In this document: positions 34,917 to 44,166 of the stretch, in pieces | Position numbering within the stretch: position 1 is the first letter of the stretch | Layout: each line of letters begins with the position of its first letter | Assembly: GCF_003952185.1 (NCBI RefSeq) | Contig: NZ_RXFS01000014.1 | Span: 62,001 to 126,000 of the forward strand | From: Variovorax sp. 679 | GTDB lineage: Bacteria > Pseudomonadota > Gammaproteobacteria > Burkholderiales > Burkholderiaceae_C | DNA: 64,000 bases | Reading direction: 5' to 3' | Notes under the pieces: generated by a model | What the model was told of the DNA's origin: nothing | The model's input: the letters and a program-made list of their open reading frames with translations, nothing else | Databases searched by the model: none | Translations under genes and position numbers: made by a program

Positions 34917-36053
34917 TCAGACGATCGCGAAATGCTCCGTGCCCGCGGCCAGGTCGGTGCTGCGCGCGCGCTGGCTGTTGAGCTTGATCTGCAGGCGCAG
35001 GTCGTTCGCCGAGTCGGCGTTGCGGATGGCGTCTTCGAAGCTGATCGAGTGGCTCTCGAAGAGGTCGAACAGCGCCTGGTCGAAGGTCTGCATGCCCAGG
35101 TTGCGGCTCTTCTTCATGATTTCCTTGATCTCGCCCACCTCGCCCTTGAAGATCAGGTCGGAAATCAGCGGCGTGTTCAGCAGCACTTCCACCGCCGCCA
35201 CGCGGCCCAGGCCGTCTTCCGTCGGCACCAGCCGTTGGGAGACCAGCGAGCGCAGGTTCAGCGACAGGTCCATCAGCAGCTGCGCGCGGCGCTCTTCGGG
35301 GAAGAAGTTGATGATCCGGTCCAGCGCCTGGTTGGCGCTGTTGGCGTGCAGCGTGGCCATGCACAGGTGGCCGGTCTCGGCGAAGGCCACGGCATGCTCC
35401 ATGGTTTCGCGGTCGCGGATTTCGCCCATCAGGATCACGTCGGGCGCCTGGCGCAGCGTGTTCTTCAGCGCGGCCTCCCAGCTGTCGGTGTCGATGCCCA
35501 CTTCACGCTGCGTCACCACGCAGTTCTTGTGCGGATGCACGAATTCGACCGGGTCTTCCACCGTCACGATGTGGCCGAAGGAGTTCTCGTTGCGCCAGTC
35601 GATCATCGCCGCCAGCGTGGTCGACTTGCCTGAGCCCGTGGCACCCACCAGGATGCACAGGCCGCGCTTGGTCATCGATACGTCCTTCAGCACCTGCGGC
35701 ATGCCCAGCCCGTCGATGGTCGGCAGCTTGGCGGGAATGGTCCGCAGCACCATGCCGACCTTGCCCTGCTGCACGAAGGCGTTCACGCGGAAGCGGCCGA
35801 TGCCGGTCGGCGAGATCGCGAAGTTGCATTCCTTGGTGCGCTCGAACTCGGCCGTCTGGCGGTCGTTCATGATCGAGCGCGTGAGCGCCAGCGTGTGCGG
35901 CGCGCCCAGCGCCTGCTGCGAGACCTTGGTGACCTTGCCGTCGACCTTGATGGCCGGCGGGAAGTCGGCGGTGATGAACAGGTCGCTGCCGTTGCGGCTC
36001 ACCATGAGCTTGAGCAGGTCGTTGATGAACTGGCTGGCTTGATCGCGTTCCAT
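34917..36053 (-). CDS. pilU: Type IV pilus retraction-associated ATPase PilU
   Basis: This 378-residue PilT-like hexameric ATPase modulates pilus retraction. It has the N-terminal PAS-like region (LLKLMVSRNGSDLFITADFPPA), Walker A GATGSGKSTT, the Asp box TVEDPVEFVH, Walker B LMGEIRD and the His box ATLHANSANQALDRI. PilU rather than PilT is assigned from the start, the longer C-terminus and the lack of PilT's AIRNLIRE motif. It lies downstream of pilT, separated by a 136-base spacer with a repeat. Confidence 0.95.
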   Translation of the reverse strand: MERDQASQFINDLLKLMVSRNGSDLFITADFPPAIKVDGKVTKVSQQALGAPHTLALTRSIMNDRQTAEFERTKECNFAISPTGIGRFRVNAFVQQGKVGMVLRTIPAKLPTIDGLGMPQVLKDVSMTKRGLCILVGATGSGKSTTLAAMIDWRNENSFGHIVTVEDPVEFVHPHKNCVVTQREVGIDTDSWEAALKNTLRQAPDVILMGEIRDRETMEHAVAFAETGHLCMATLHANSANQALDRIINFFPEERRAQLLMDLSLNLRSLVSQRLVPTEDGLGRVAAVEVLLNTPLISDLIFKGEVGEIKEIMKKSRNLGMQTFDQALFDLFESHSISFEDAIRNADSANDLRLQIKLNSQRARSTDLAAGTEHFAIV

Positions 36054-36083
36054 GAGAGCGCTCCTTGATCTGTTTAGATTGAA

Positions 36084-36181
36084 CCCGTTGGCGGCCGACC
36101 GCCGGGCCGCCCCAAGGCGGCCGCGCCTCCCCCTTTGGGGGTGGAGTTACACGCAGCGCAGCGAAGTGAAAAGCCGGGGGG
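36084..36181 (+). repeat. Intergenic repeat, copy C (divergent form)
   Basis: Between pilT and pilU are GGCGGCCGACCGCCGGGCCGCC-like GC palindromes, CCCCCTTTGGGGG, then ACGCAGCGCAGCGAAGTGAA and AGCCGGGGGGC. The order of parts (C-run/G-run palindrome, CGCAGCG element, G-run) matches copies A and B, although the sequence is less similar. Confidence 0.55.
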
Positions 36182-36189
36182 CCTCATGA

Positions 36190-37233
36190 CTAGCCGGGGA
36201 AATTCTCGGGAATCTTGGCCTTGCCGCGGGCTTCCGCAGCCGAGATGGTATTGCGGCGCACCAGTTCCGTCAGGTTCTGGTCGAGCGTCTGCATGCCCGA
36301 GCCCTGGCCGGTCTGGATGGTGGAGTACATCTGCGCCACCTTGGCCTCGCGGATCAGGTTCCGGATGGCCGGCGTGCCCAGCATGATCTCGTGCGCCGCC
36401 ACGCGGCCCTGGCCGTCCTTGGTCTTGCACAGCGTCTGCGAGATCACGGCCTGCAGCGACTCCGAGAGCATCGCGCGGATCATTTCCTTTTCTTCGCCCG
36501 GGAACACGTCGATGATCCGGTCGATGGTCTTGGCGGCCGACGAGGTGTGCAGCGTGCCGAACACCAGGTGGCCCGTTTCGGCGGCGGTCATGGCCAGGCG
36601 GATGGTTTCGAGGTCGCGCAGCTCGCCCACCAGGATGGCGTCGGGGTCTTCGCGCAGCGCGGAGCGCAGGGCGTTCGAGAACGACAGCGTCATCGGCCCC
36701 ACTTCGCGCTGGTTGATCAGGCACTTCTTCGACTCGTGCACGAATTCGATGGGGTCTTCCACCGTGAGGATGTGACCGTACTCGTTCTCGTTGAGGTAGT
36801 TGACCATTGCGGCCAGCGTGGTCGACTTGCCCGAGCCCGTGGGGCCCGTCACCAGCACCAGCCCGCGCGGCTTGAGCGCCAGTTCGCCGAAAATCTTCGG
36901 CGCATTCAGCTGCTCGAGCGTGAGGATCTTCGAGGGAATGGTCCGGAACACCGCCGCCGCGCCGCGTGCCTGGTTGAAGGCGTTCACGCGGAAGCGCGCG
37001 AGGCCGTCGATCTCGAACGAGAAGTCGACCTCCAGGAACTCTTCATAGTGCTTGCGGTGCGTGTCGCTCATGATGTCGTACACCATGGCGTGCACGCCCT
37101 TGTGGTCGAGCGCGTCGACGTTGATGCGGCGCACGTCGCCGTTCACGCGGATCATGGGCGGCAGGCCTGCGGAAAGGTGCAGGTCGGAGGCTTTGTTCTT
37201 GACGCTGAACGCCAGCAATTGGGTGATGTCCAC
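36190..37233 (-). CDS. pilT: Type IV pilus retraction ATPase PilT
   Basis: This 347-residue ATPase drives pilus retraction (twitching, DNA uptake). It has Walker A GPTGSGKSTT, the Asp box TVEDPIEFVHESKKCLINQREVG in the usual place, Walker B ILVGELRD, the His box FGTLHTSSAAKTIDRIID and the diagnostic C-terminal TPAIRNLIRE. The start is GTG 37233, preceded by GAGGAG, where homology begins (MDITQLLAFSVKNKASDLHL). It is divergent from yggS, a classical arrangement. Confidence 0.96.
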   Translation of the reverse strand: MDITQLLAFSVKNKASDLHLSAGLPPMIRVNGDVRRINVDALDHKGVHAMVYDIMSDTHRKHYEEFLEVDFSFEIDGLARFRVNAFNQARGAAAVFRTIPSKILTLEQLNAPKIFGELALKPRGLVLVTGPTGSGKSTTLAAMVNYLNENEYGHILTVEDPIEFVHESKKCLINQREVGPMTLSFSNALRSALREDPDAILVGELRDLETIRLAMTAAETGHLVFGTLHTSSAAKTIDRIIDVFPGEEKEMIRAMLSESLQAVISQTLCKTKDGQGRVAAHEIMLGTPAIRNLIREAKVAQMYSTIQTGQGSGMQTLDQNLTELVRRNTISAAEARGKAKIPENFPG

Positions 37234-37284
37234 GGGGCTCCTCGGCTCGAGTCTGGTGACGTTTTGATACGATTTTGGACGATT

Positions 37285-37989
37285 ATGACGATGATTGGCG
37301 ACGACCTCCAGCAAGTAAACAACCGGATCGCAAAGGCATGTGTAACGGCCGGCCGCGACCCGGCCGGAGTGCGGCTGCTGGCGGTGTCCAAGACCTTCGG
37401 ACCGGAGGCGGTGCGCGAGGCGCATGCGGCGGGCCAGTCGGCCTTCGGCGAGAACTACGTGCAGGAAGGGCTGGACAAGATCGAGGCCCTCGCCGACCTG
37501 CGTTCCTCCCTCGAATGGCACTGCATCGGGCCCCTGCAGAGCAACAAGACGCGGCCGGTTGCGGAGCACTTCGACTGGGTCCACAGCATCGACAGGCTGA
37601 AGATCGCCGAGCGTCTTTCGGCCCAGCGGCCGGCGCATCTGCCGCCGCTGGATGTATGCCTTCAGGTTAATGTGGACGGCGGCGCCAACAAGTCCGGCGT
37701 GCCTCCGGAAGAGGCCTTGGCGCTCGCGCGCGCTGTGGCGGCGTTGCCACAACTTCGGCTGCGCGGACTCATGGCGATTCCCGAGCCGGCGGTGGGCTTC
37801 GAGGCGCAACGCGAACTCTGCCTGCGCGCGCATGCGGTTTACCAGTCGATCCGCGACGCGGGCATCGCGCTCGACACGCTGTCGCTCGGCATGAGCGCGG
37901 ACCTTGAGGCCGCCATCAGCGCAGGTAGCACCATGGTGCGCGTGGGCACGGCGATCTTCGGCGGGCGCACCTACGCCAAGCCGGCCTGA
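37285..37989 (+). CDS. yggS: PLP-binding homeostasis protein YggS
   Basis: This 234-residue single-domain alanine-racemase-fold protein maintains pyridoxal phosphate and amino-acid balance. The PLP lysine is K36 in LLAVSKTF. Other marks are FGENYVQEGLDKI, WHCIGPLQSNKTRPVAEHFDWVHS-type sequence, GLMAIPEP and LSLGMSADLEAAISAGSTMVRVGTAIFG. The start is ATG 37285, with a second ATG two codons on. It converges on the Lrp gene with 15 bases between. Confidence 0.95.
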   Translation: MTMIGDDLQQVNNRIAKACVTAGRDPAGVRLLAVSKTFGPEAVREAHAAGQSAFGENYVQEGLDKIEALADLRSSLEWHCIGPLQSNKTRPVAEHFDWVHSIDRLKIAERLSAQRPAHLPPLDVCLQVNVDGGANKSGVPPEEALALARAVAALPQLRLRGLMAIPEPAVGFEAQRELCLRAHAVYQSIRDAGIALDTLSLGMSADLEAAISAGSTMVRVGTAIFGGRTYAKPA

Positions 37990-38004
37990 TCGCCTCTTCG
38001 TGCG

Positions 38005-38472
38005 TCAGACCCCGAGCGGTAGCCGCGCGCTGTTCTTCACTTCTTCCATCACCGCATAGGTCCGCGTCTCGCGTACGCCGGGCAGCTGCCACAGCACAGT
38101 GCCCGCGAACTCGCGGTAGGCGGCCATGTCGGCCATTCGGGTCTTGAGCAGGTAGTCGAAGCCGCCTGCGACCATGTGGCATTCCATGATCTCGTCGCGC
38201 ACCTGCACCGCGGCCTTGAACTGATCGAACACGTTGGGCGTGGTGCGGTCGAGCAGCACTTCGACGAAGACGGTGAAGCCGCGGCCCAGCTTGTGCGGAT
38301 CGAGCCGCGCCTCGTAGCCCTGGATGAAGCCGTCGCGCGTGAGCCGCTGCACCCGCGCCAGCACCGCGGTGGGCGAGAGCGCCACCGCCTCGGCCAGCTT
38401 GAGGTTGGTGATGCGGCCGTCCTCCTGAAGGATCTTCAGCAGCCGGAGATCGATGCGGTCCAAGTCGAGCAT
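38005..38472 (-). CDS. Lrp/AsnC-family transcriptional regulator
   Basis: This 155-residue regulator has the N-terminal helix-turn-helix (MLDLDRIDLRLLKILQEDGR, LKLAEAVALSPTAVLARVQRL) and a C-terminal RAM ligand domain (ECHMVAGGFDYLLKTRMADM, then LPGVRETRTYAVMEEVKN). It probably senses an amino acid. The size equals Lrp-type proteins. It is a single-gene unit; the target is not evident. Confidence 0.92.
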   Translation of the reverse strand: MLDLDRIDLRLLKILQEDGRITNLKLAEAVALSPTAVLARVQRLTRDGFIQGYEARLDPHKLGRGFTVFVEVLLDRTTPNVFDQFKAAVQVRDEIMECHMVAGGFDYLLKTRMADMAAYREFAGTVLWQLPGVRETRTYAVMEEVKNSARLPLGV

Positions 38473-38610
38473 CGGAGGATTATCCGGCCCGAACCTCGAA
38501 TCGTGGCGGAAGATGCGGCCTATGGATCCCGGCTATAGGAGATAGAACCAAGGAACAGCCGGCGGCCTACCCCGGATTACCCAAGGGGCCGCCGCGCGTC
38601 CTGTTCGCCG

Positions 38611-39069
38611 TCAGCGAACTTGCGTTTGCGACTGCGCCGCCGCCTGCCGGCTCTTGAACTGGTCGACCAGGGCGCCGTAGGCAGGGCTCGAGCGCAGCTT
38701 GGCGTACTCGGCGGCCGCCTCGCGGTAGCCCGGCTTCATCGAATCGGCGCCGGCTTCGCTGGCCTGTTGGGCCGCCAGGCCCGACTGGATCCACAACTGC
38801 GTGTCGGCAGCCACCGCGGCGCGGCTGTTGGCCGAGACCGCGACCGGCTCCTGCTGGTAGCCGCTGGTGTAACCCTGCGTGGGCGCGGTCTTCAGCCATT
38901 GCACCGCGTCGGCGGTCACCGCGGCGCGCGTCGTCGACGAGGCCAGCGGCGCGGGGCGCGGATCGCCCTCGGCGTAGTTGCCGGCGAAGCTCGGCGCGGC
39001 GAGCGTGCCCAGCAGGGCGGCGAGGGCGGCGGTGCCGAGCAGACGGGTGGCGGAAGCTTGCTTGCTCAT
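38611..39069 (-). CDS. Small secreted protein, DUF4148-like
   Basis: This 152-residue exported protein has a signal peptide (MSKQASATRLLGTAALAALL, cleaved after PSFA-G) and a helical mature part with three spaced RAAV(T/A)A-containing segments (STTRAAVTADAVQWL, NSRAAVAADTQLWI). Short secreted proteins of this kind are numerous in Burkholderiales; none has a known role. ATG 39069 is chosen for the signal peptide. Confidence 0.7.
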   Translation of the reverse strand: MSKQASATRLLGTAALAALLGTLAAPSFAGNYAEGDPRPAPLASSTTRAAVTADAVQWLKTAPTQGYTSGYQQEPVAVSANSRAAVAADTQLWIQSGLAAQQASEAGADSMKPGYREAAAEYAKLRSSPAYGALVDQFKSRQAAAQSQTQVR

Positions 39070-39192
39070 TCGTGAACTCCTTGAGGTTGGTTGGTTTGCC
39101 TTGGTTGGTGAAGCCAACTCTACGAAGCGGATCCGCAAGGTCGATAACCCGTTGATGACGTTTCTGTCATCTACGCCGCCCGAGGAATTCGC

Positions 39193-39525
39193 CTATCGCT
39201 CGCCCGACGGGATCGTTCCCGCCCGCATGGCCTTGATGGCCTCGGCTTCCACCGCTTCGCGCGTGGCGGGCTGGCCGGTGCGCGCGGCGGGCCAGGGTGC
39301 GCCGCGGCTCACGTTGTTCCACGCGGGCTGCTTCTGCGCCGTCGCCAGTTCTGCGACGACGCGGTCGCGCGACGGGTCCTGCTTCGCGTGGTCGGGGTAG
39401 CGCGTCACGCCGGCCTCGGTCGGCGCGAAGTGGTATTCGCCGGCGGCCGACGCGGCCAGCGGCGCCAGCGCGGCGGCACCGGTGGCCACGGCAAGAAGAG
39501 GGGAAAGAAGTGTGCGATGCAGCAT
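39193..39525 (-). CDS. Small secreted protein, DUF4148-like
   Basis: This 110-residue exported protein has a signal peptide (MLHRTLLSPLLAVATGAAAL, cleavage near ASA-A). The mature part contains FAPTEAGVTRYPDHAKQDPSRDRV and a C-terminal TREAVEAEAIKAMRAG helix. AGGAG precedes ATG 39525. It resembles the preceding small secreted protein in size and composition and lies 123 bases from it in the same direction. Function unknown. Confidence 0.7.
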   Translation of the reverse strand: MLHRTLLSPLLAVATGAAALAPLAASAAGEYHFAPTEAGVTRYPDHAKQDPSRDRVVAELATAQKQPAWNNVSRGAPWPAARTGQPATREAVEAEAIKAMRAGTIPSGER

Positions 39526-39784
39526 AGTCGATATCTCCTGGTTGCTTGTCCGCCGCCGCCGACATGGCGCCGGCCATGCCGGAAACTGGCCGGCATGCCA
39601 TGCCAATCTAGGAAGCGACGCCGTCAGCCACTTCACGCTGCGATTACATCGGCGCAATGTGCGCGCCGCGGCCCGACCAACGTCTCTTGCATAACCGCCT
39701 CCGCGGCGCGCATAAGCCATGGCGCAACGCGCGGCGGAGGTCTATCGTTGCGGCCACCCTAACAAACCAAGCAAGGGAACTCAT

Positions 39785-41059
39785 ATGAGCGAAAAACTCT
39801 CCTTCGTCAGTCCTACAGCCAACAGCCCGTGGGGCACCTATCTCTCGCAGGTCGATCGCGTCGTGCCGTACCTCGGCCCGCTGGCCCGCTGGGTCGAAAC
39901 CCTCAAGCGCCCCAAGCGCGCGCTCATCGTCGACGTGCCCATCGAGATGGACGACGGCACCATCGCCCACTTCGAGGGCTATCGCGTGCAGCACAACATG
40001 AGCCGCGGCCCGGGCAAGGGCGGCGTGCGCTTCCACCCCGACGTCACGCTCGAAGAAGTGATGGCCCTGTCGGCCTGGATGACCATCAAGACGGCGGCAG
40101 TCAACCTGCCGTACGGCGGCGCCAAGGGCGGCATCCGCGTCGACCCGAAGAAACTCTCGCTGCAGGAGCTCGAGAAAGTCACTCGCCGCTACACCAGCGA
40201 GATCGGCATCATCATCGGCCCGCACACCGACATTCCCGCGCCCGACGTCAACACCAACGCCCAGATCATGGCGTGGATGATGGACACCTACTCGATGAAC
40301 GTCGGCGGCACCGCCACCGGCGTCGTCACCGGCAAGCCGCTGCACCTCGGCGGTTCGCTGGGCCGCGTGAAGGCCACCGGCCGCGGCGTGTTCGTCACCG
40401 GCCGCGAAGCGGCACGCCGCCTGGGCATGGACCTGCGCGGTGCGCGCATCGCGGTGCAGGGCTTCGGCAACGTGGGCTCCGTCGCGGCAGAACTCTTCGC
40501 CGAAGCCGGCGCCAAGATCGTCGCGGTGCAGGACCACACCGGCACCATCGTCAACAGCAACGGCCTCGACCTGGCCAAGCTGGTGCCCATCTCGCGCACC
40601 GACGGCGTGATCGGCTTCAAGGCCGGCGGCGACATCGTGCCGAACGAGGACTTCTGGAACACGCCCTGCGACATCCTGATCCCGGCCGCCCTCGAAGGCC
40701 AGCTCACCGCCGAGCGCGCGCAGAAGACCACCGCAAAGCTGGTGCTCGAAGGCGCCAACGGCCCCACCGTTCCGCAGGCCGACGACATCCTCGCCGAGCG
40801 CGGCGTGCTGGTGGTGCCCGACGTGATCTGCAACGCCGGCGGCGTGACCGTGAGCTACTTCGAATGGGTGCAGGACTTCTCGTCCTTCTTCTGGGACGAG
40901 GACGAGATCAACGTGCGCCTCGATCGCATCATGATGAACGCGCTCAACCACATCTGGGACACGGCGGACAAGCACAAGATCACGCTTCGCACGGCGACGT
41001 ACGCGGTGGCCTGCGAGCGCATCCTGATGGCTCGCCAGGAACGCGGCCTGTATCCCTGA
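39785..41059 (+). CDS. gdhA: Glutamate dehydrogenase (Glu/Leu/Phe/Val family)
   Basis: This 424-residue enzyme interconverts glutamate and 2-oxoglutarate plus ammonia. It shows the catalytic lysine motif LPYGGAKGGIRVDP, HNMSRGPGKGGVRFHP and the nucleotide-binding VQGFGNVGSVAAEL. Length and sequence fit the NAD-type hexameric class of betaproteobacteria. AAGGGA precedes ATG 39785. It forms its own unit after a 259-base region without a gene, which holds its promoter and that of the divergent small gene. Confidence 0.95.
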   Translation: MSEKLSFVSPTANSPWGTYLSQVDRVVPYLGPLARWVETLKRPKRALIVDVPIEMDDGTIAHFEGYRVQHNMSRGPGKGGVRFHPDVTLEEVMALSAWMTIKTAAVNLPYGGAKGGIRVDPKKLSLQELEKVTRRYTSEIGIIIGPHTDIPAPDVNTNAQIMAWMMDTYSMNVGGTATGVVTGKPLHLGGSLGRVKATGRGVFVTGREAARRLGMDLRGARIAVQGFGNVGSVAAELFAEAGAKIVAVQDHTGTIVNSNGLDLAKLVPISRTDGVIGFKAGGDIVPNEDFWNTPCDILIPAALEGQLTAERAQKTTAKLVLEGANGPTVPQADDILAERGVLVVPDVICNAGGVTVSYFEWVQDFSSFFWDEDEINVRLDRIMMNALNHIWDTADKHKITLRTATYAVACERILMARQERGLYP

Positions 41060-41099
41060 TTGATCTTTTTTTGACGTCCGGGGAGGCTACGCTCGGGGG

Positions 41100-41762
41100 A
41101 TGACCACCAACCCCGCGCAAAAGCTCCCCTCTCTTCCTCCTCTCCCCACCGAAAGCGCCGCCCGCCTGCAGGCCCTCATGGCCAGCGGGCAGCGCAGGCT
41201 GCTGGGGCTGGTCGGCGCGCCCGGCGCGGGCAAGTCGACGCTTGCGGCGGCGCTGCTGCAGGCGGTGGGGGCCGATCGCGCGCAGGTCGTGCCCATGGAC
41301 GGATTCCATCTCGCCAACGTCGAGTTGCAGCGGCTCGGCCGCGCTGATTGGAAGGGCGCGCCCGACACCTTCGACAGCGCCGGCTACGTCGCCCTGCTGC
41401 AGCGCCTGCGCGAGCAGCGGCCCGATGGCGACATCGTCTATGCCCCCGAATTCCGCCGCGAGATCGAGGAGCCGATCGCCGGTGCGATCGCGGTGCTGTC
41501 TTCGACGCAGCTCGTCATCACCGAGGGCAACTACCTGCTGCACGACGTCGGCCCGTGGGCGGGCGCTGCGGCGATGCTCGACGAGGTCTGGTACGTGGAC
41601 ATCGACGACGCGGTGCGCGAGGAGCGCCTTGTGCGCCGCCACCAGCAGTTCGGCCGCAGCGCGGAGGAAGCGCGCGCCTGGGTCGAGAGCACCGATGCGC
41701 CGAACGCGCGGCTGATTGCGGCGACGCGGGTGCGTGCGCATCACATGCTGCCCTGGTCCTGA
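41100..41762 (+). CDS. P-loop nucleoside/sugar kinase-like protein
   Basis: This 220-residue kinase of the uridine-kinase/PanK/FrcK-like group has Walker A GAPGAGKST (39-47), a Walker B-like VVPMDGFHLANVEL and a lid region ERLVRRHQQFGRSAEEARAW. FrcK-type proteins occur next to fructose transporters, but none is nearby, so the substrate is unknown. It starts 40 bases after gdhA in the same direction. Confidence 0.8.
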   Translation: MTTNPAQKLPSLPPLPTESAARLQALMASGQRRLLGLVGAPGAGKSTLAAALLQAVGADRAQVVPMDGFHLANVELQRLGRADWKGAPDTFDSAGYVALLQRLREQRPDGDIVYAPEFRREIEEPIAGAIAVLSSTQLVITEGNYLLHDVGPWAGAAAMLDEVWYVDIDDAVREERLVRRHQQFGRSAEEARAWVESTDAPNARLIAATRVRAHHMLPWS

Positions 41763-41858
41763 TCCCTGCGCAAAATTTCGCACGGCTGAGGGGAACGCAG
41801 CCGCATGGCGCGCGCTCGAAGCCCTGCCGGCAAGGCGCCGGTTAGCATTCGCCGCTCC

Positions 41859-42563
41859 ATGCCGTCCATGCATACCTCCTTTCTTCCTGTCGTCCACGCC
41901 CGGGTCGTCGTCATCGGCCTGCTTTCCGCCCTCGTGCTTGCCGGTTGCGGCAGTACCTCCCGCCGGGTGAACTACGAGCCCGAAGCCTTCGGCTCGACCA
42001 CCACCCACACCCGCGACTACGAGGCCACCGAGGCCCAGACCTGCGAGGCCGCGCGCCGCGCGCTGCTGAGCCAGGGCTACATGATCACGGCCGCCAACGC
42101 CGACCTCGTGACCGGGCGCAAGAGCTTCCAGCCTGCGTCCGAAGTGCATGTGGAGGTCGAGTTCCGGGTGGTCTGTGCGCGGGAGAGCACCCGGAGCGGC
42201 AAGGCGAGCCGGAACACCGTGGCCTTCGCAACCGCACTGCAGGACCGCTACGGCCTGAAGAAAGTGAACAACTCGGCGAGTCTCGGCGTGGGCGCGATCG
42301 GCTCGCTCTCGCTGCCGTTCTCGGGCAGCGACGATGCGATGGTGAAGGTGGCGAGCGAGACGCTGACCGACGAGCGCTTCTACGACCGGTTCTTCTCGCT
42401 GCTCGACCGTTATCTCGAAGGGCCTGAAGGCGAAGAGGAGGCCGGGGCGCCCGCCGAAACGCCGGCCGCATCGCCACCACCTGCTGCTTCCTCGTCCCAG
42501 CCGGCACCAGTGCCCGCGCCTGCAGTCACCTACCCGGTGACTTCGTCGCCGAACCGGGGCTGA
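41859..42563 (+). CDS. DUF2242-type lipoprotein
   Basis: This 234-residue lipoprotein has a lipobox (LVLAG-C30). The conserved core TCEAARRALLSQGYMITAAN, GRKSFQP and HVEVEFRVVCARE is that of DUF2242 proteins of Burkholderiales. The C-terminus is low-complexity Ala/Pro/Ser. Function unknown. ATG 41859 gives a suitable leader; ATG 41868 is equally possible. Confidence 0.82.
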   Translation: MPSMHTSFLPVVHARVVVIGLLSALVLAGCGSTSRRVNYEPEAFGSTTTHTRDYEATEAQTCEAARRALLSQGYMITAANADLVTGRKSFQPASEVHVEVEFRVVCARESTRSGKASRNTVAFATALQDRYGLKKVNNSASLGVGAIGSLSLPFSGSDDAMVKVASETLTDERFYDRFFSLLDRYLEGPEGEEEAGAPAETPAASPPPAASSSQPAPVPAPAVTYPVTSSPNRG

Positions 42564-42587
42564 GCGGCGCCAGGCGCCGAAAATACC

Positions 42588-42604
42588 AAGACACGTCTTA
42601 CAAT
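42588..42604 (+). promoter_or_regulatory. MarR-type operator with overlapping -10 box
   Basis: AAGAC-AC-GTCTT is a perfect 5-bp dyad at 42588-42599. It overlaps TACAAT (42599-42604), a -10 candidate six bases before the ATG at 42611. This points to autorepression and a leaderless or nearly leaderless transcript. Confidence 0.55.
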
Positions 42605-42610
42605 CTGGGC

Positions 42611-43081
42611 ATGGCTTCCACCATCCCGGATCCGGCGCAGTGCGCCTCGCGTCTTCGCACTTCCGTGTCGCTGCTGACGCGCCAGTTGCGCAGCGGCAGC
42701 GCCACTCCCGAAGGGCCGAGCGTGGCCAAGCTCAGCGTGCTGGGGCAGCTTCACCAGCATGGGCCGTGCACGCCCACGACGCTGGCGGGGCTCGAGCGCG
42801 TCAAGCTCCAGTCGCTGACCCGGCTGCTGGCCGAACTGGAGGCCGAAGGCTGGATCGGCCGCGCGCCGCATCCGGCCGACGGTCGCCAGTGGCTGCTGTC
42901 TCTCACCGCCGAGGGCACGCGCCGGTTGAAGGCAATCATGCGCACGCGCGAAGCGGCGCTTGCCGAGGCGATCGGCGCCACGCTCGATGCCGACCAGCGC
43001 GCCCTGCTGTTGCAGGCCTGCGGACTGATCGACGGCATCGCGGCCACGCTCGGCGGCGGAGCGAGGGAGCCAGGGCCGTGA
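42611..43081 (+). CDS. MarR-family transcriptional regulator
   Basis: This 156-residue winged-helix regulator shows AKLSVLGQLHQHGPCTPTTLAGLERVKLQSLTRLLAELEAEGWIGR in the DNA-binding part and DGRQWLLSLTAEGTRRLK in the wing. It probably controls the coupled FUSC gene. The regulator stop overlaps the transporter start (GTGA). Confidence 0.9.
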   Translation: MASTIPDPAQCASRLRTSVSLLTRQLRSGSATPEGPSVAKLSVLGQLHQHGPCTPTTLAGLERVKLQSLTRLLAELEAEGWIGRAPHPADGRQWLLSLTAEGTRRLKAIMRTREAALAEAIGATLDADQRALLLQACGLIDGIAATLGGGAREPGP

Positions 43082-44127
43082 ACGGCTCGAGCGCGCTGCA
43101 GCGCCTCACCGGCCCCTGGCGGCATGGCCGCTGGCGTTCCGGTGCGCAGCTCGCGGTGGCCGTGGCCATCGCGTGGGGCGTGGCGACGGCCTTGCGCCTG
43201 CCCGAAAGCTTCTGGGCCGTGATGAGCGTGCTGATCGTCATGCGCCCGAGCGCCGGGTCCACGCTCGATGCCGGATGGGACCGCGTGCGCGGCACGGCCG
43301 CCGGCGCGCTCTTCGGGCTTGCCGGCGTCTATCTGCAGCACCACGGCGCACCGGTGCTCGCGACCACGCTGGGCGTTGTCATGCTGCTGTCGTTTGCCGG
43401 CGCATCCGTGCCGGGCCTTCGCAGCGCGCCGGTGGCTGCGCTGATCATTCTGTCGGCAGGCGGCATTCCGGGCCATTCGGCGCTGCAGGTGGCGATGCTG
43501 CGCATGGTGCAGATCGGCATCGGCGTGGGAGTGGCGCTGGCGGTCTCGACGGTGATGTCCGAATACCACGCGGGCGCCCGCTTCGACGAGGGCTGCGCCG
43601 CGCTGCTGCGTGGCCTCGGCAGGCGCATGGGCGCCTCGCGACGGCCTCCTGTGGATGCAGCGGAGGCAGAGCGCATCCAGGCAGGCACGCGCGCGGCGCT
43701 GGGCCGACTGACCGCTCTGGCCGGCAGCGCCGACCTGGAGGCGCGGTGGTGGCGCCGTGGCCTGGCACGCGGCACTTCGTATCGCGACAAGGCACGGCTG
43801 GCGGCGCGCATCTTCCAGGACGCCGCGATGCTCGACCGCGTGCTGCGGCAGGCGCAAGGCGCCCGGACCGATGCAGGCTGGCACGAAGCCGCGCAGGCAG
43901 CCGGCACGGCCGTCAGCGGCATGGCCGACGCGCTCGAGGGCAAGGGCCCGCCGCCGGATCTGGCCGAGCTCGGCCGCCGTGCACAGGACTCCCGCGATAC
44001 CGCCGCGAACGCGCCGCTCGCCGCGCCGCTGGGCCTGCTCCTCGACGACCTGCGCCGCCTGCAATGCGCCCTCGATCCGCGTCCGCCGAAGCAGTCCGAC
44101 AGTCTGCGAGGGGCATCGACGCCCTAG
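43078..44127 (+). CDS. FUSC-family membrane protein (aromatic acid exporter-like)
   Basis: This 349-residue protein has an N-terminal bundle of about six helices (GAQLAVAVAIAWGVATALRL, SFWAVMSVLIVMRPSAG, GALFGLAGVYLQHH and onward to GIGVGVALAVSTVMS) and a soluble helical C-terminal half. The first part is typical of fusaric-acid-resistance/AaeB-like proteins, though only one FUSC repeat is present. GTG 43078 is the only start that fits the overlap with marR. Export of an organic acid is inferred. Confidence 0.8.
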   Translation: MNGSSALQRLTGPWRHGRWRSGAQLAVAVAIAWGVATALRLPESFWAVMSVLIVMRPSAGSTLDAGWDRVRGTAAGALFGLAGVYLQHHGAPVLATTLGVVMLLSFAGASVPGLRSAPVAALIILSAGGIPGHSALQVAMLRMVQIGIGVGVALAVSTVMSEYHAGARFDEGCAALLRGLGRRMGASRRPPVDAAEAERIQAGTRAALGRLTALAGSADLEARWWRRGLARGTSYRDKARLAARIFQDAAMLDRVLRQAQGARTDAGWHEAAQAAGTAVSGMADALEGKGPPPDLAELGRRAQDSRDTAANAPLAAPLGLLLDDLRRLQCALDPRPPKQSDSLRGASTP

Positions 44128-44166
44128 AATCTTCCGAAAATTCATTCGTTTCGGAGAGGGACGGGC

